From Tipula vernalis (lineage: Eukaryota; Arthropoda; Insecta; Diptera; Tipulidae), in NCBI GenBank assembly GCA_958295665.1, contig OY282560.1, positions 257,653,368 through 257,717,367 on the forward strand: DNA of 64,000 bases, in the 5' to 3' direction. Numbering within the stretch: position 1 is the stretch's first letter; each line of letters begins with the position of its first letter. A program made the position numbers and the translations under genes. Under the pieces are notes generated by a model, which saw nothing but the letters and a program-made list of their open reading frames with translations, made no database searches and had not been told where the DNA came from. Of the stretch, positions 62,587-64,000 are shown one piece after another.

Positions 62587-64000
62587 AGACTAAAAAATGC
62601 ATAACATAATCGAACAAACAGGAAAGTATCTACTAAAATAAATAAACAATCTTGCTCAAGTCAATCGTGTTGTTTTTGATTATTTTCTCTGTAAACTGTC
62701 TGAAATTAAAATGTTTTCCACCTCGGATATAACATCGCGCAAACCCGATCGATCATCACACATTGCATCAGCCAATAGGCATTGCAGCAGCAATCAGTAA
62801 ACTTTATAAGCTAACCGAAATAAATAAAATCATTTTGTTCCCCTTTTCATATAGTTTTTGTTTGCTTGTTTTTTTATTGTTATTGTTTTTCATTTACCCT
62901 CTCTCGAAATAGGAAACATGTATTATTATAATTAAATACCTTAATTTATTCTGAAAGCAATGAACAATCCTTTTTCTGCATTAAAAACTTGTACAAATAA
63001 TATTTAACAACATACAATTTATCCAAAAACTGGAACCGATTTCACCCGACAAATACAAAGAAAATAAATGACAGTACACAATAACAATTTTGTATATTAT
63101 AAACCTAGCTCATGTACAAAACTCTCATGGAACATCTCACATTTTTTAAACGAAACCTACATCCTGAGGTATACTAATAAAACTAAGGACAATTTTAACA
63201 AGTACTTTTCTGCTATTTACTATACCATATACCAATTTTTAAGCCATATAAACTGCATTTTCTTGGGGTATTTTAAACTTAGAGAACAAACAAAAACTTT
63301 ATTTTCATTAAAAATGTAAATAAAACCATGTTTTACCTGAAACATAAATTAAGACTCAATATGGTAAATACAATAACAAAATAGAGAAAAAGTACTAACG
63401 TATTTTAGTTCATCAGAGTCAACTTGGATGTATTTTTCAAAATGAAAGTTCGAGAAATATATTTTAGACATAACAGTTTAAGCTTAATATTTCAAAGTTT
63501 TTCAATATTTCTGCAATTAGTATTTATTTAATACCAACACAGTTCTCTTGTATGTTGCTGTTAGAAATGATATGTAGAAAACCTTTACATAAAAGTCTTT
63601 TTAGATTTGTGCTTTTTTCATTGGAAAACTTGAAGCTAAAAAAAATCATTTTTTACTGTGGATTCCTATGCGAAACAGTGAAAAGTTCTACCATTACGGC
63701 TCTATAATCTAGAAGGCTCTGATAATACGCTACCGTTCGTGAAATCAATTTGACTTATGGTTGTAAAATTCTGTAAACACTTACTAAAGTTCTTTTAGTA
63801 CATGAACACGGAAGCAATGTGAAAAATATCGCGTGTGGCACAATCACGGAAGAGCTGCCATAGGTTTTAATCATAATAAAAATACTGATTGATCATAATG
63901 ATAAATACGAGTACGTGACATAAATTAATTACATATTATCTGTTACATTAGCGTGGCCCACGTTCAGTTTTGTATTTGAATCTTCGAATGGAATCTTAGC
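62587..64000. other. AT-rich non-coding stretch
   Basis: No gene or long repeat recognised. AACCGATTTCACCCG at 63033-63047 is shared with the foldback arm at 58980-58994, perhaps a tiny remnant of it. Confidence 0.4.

Overview
The window looks like nuclear DNA of an insect, most likely a dipteran (brachyceran) fly. It is strongly AT-rich, has spliced exons with canonical GT/AG borders on the minus strand, contains many TACATA-type microsatellites, and carries a typical fly mixture of dead transposons (R1-clade, Jockey, R4/Dong, CR1-like, Ty3/gypsy, Penelope, Tc1, mariner, PIF/Harbinger and many foldback MITEs). The species assignment is inference. I see no rRNA, tRNA, CRISPR or bacterial-type operon.

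Host coding sequence is sparse. Two Asn-rich exons on the minus strand (60655-60818, then 20915-21781) have good splice sites and matching phase, so they are probably consecutive or near-consecutive exons of one gene. The roughly 38.9 kb between them would then be intron. The gene's start and end lie outside the window or in exons I cannot see, and I do not recognise the protein. A decayed, apparently intronless copy of the splicing factor SLU7 lies at about 15681-16301.

Layout. 1-5096: two R1-clade non-LTR retrotransposons, head to tail, in one (AC)n microsatellite. 5102-7490: a 15-bp minisatellite, a Ty3/gypsy integrase remnant and a foldback. 7492-11756: a CR1/Jockey-group element with a duplicated 5' region. 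11.8-15.4 kb: AT-rich DNA with a 36-bp perfect palindrome and several inverted repeats. 15.7-18 kb: SLU7 pseudogene, then a ~165-bp tandem repeat split by a retroelement insertion with target duplication. 19.5-19.9 kb: Tc1 fragment. 20.9-21.8 kb: exon. 22.3-24.4 kb: TIR element carrying an 11.5-copy 124-bp array. 24.5-44.5 kb: mariner, Penelope, Tc1 and Jockey fragments and many small inverted-repeat elements. 44.5-49.3 kb: AT-rich with nothing recognised. 49.3-50.5 kb: deleted PIF/Harbinger element with both ends. 50.9-51.4 kb: in-frame duplicated reading frame. 52.3-54.4 kb: 5'-truncated Jockey with a 551-codon open RT. 54.6-55.9 kb: R4/Dong remnant. 55.9-59.95 kb: a large composite foldback. 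60.7-60.8 kb: second host exon. 61.6-62.6 kb: a very young GTCT-containing repeat and a MITE.

The most unusual items are: (i) two short perfect palindromes (36 and 38 bp) each flanked by short direct repeats, one of which can be removed on paper to restore the frame of a dead Jockey element; (ii) the TIR-bounded element that contains a homogeneous 124-bp satellite array plus an inverted copy; (iii) the ~4 kb foldback with four LTR-like units in mirror arrangement; (iv) the R1-clade pair with a shared 3' UTR hairpin. Every retrotransposon and transposase reading frame seen here is broken or truncated except the RT-bearing part of the Jockey element and the short Penelope endonuclease fragment.
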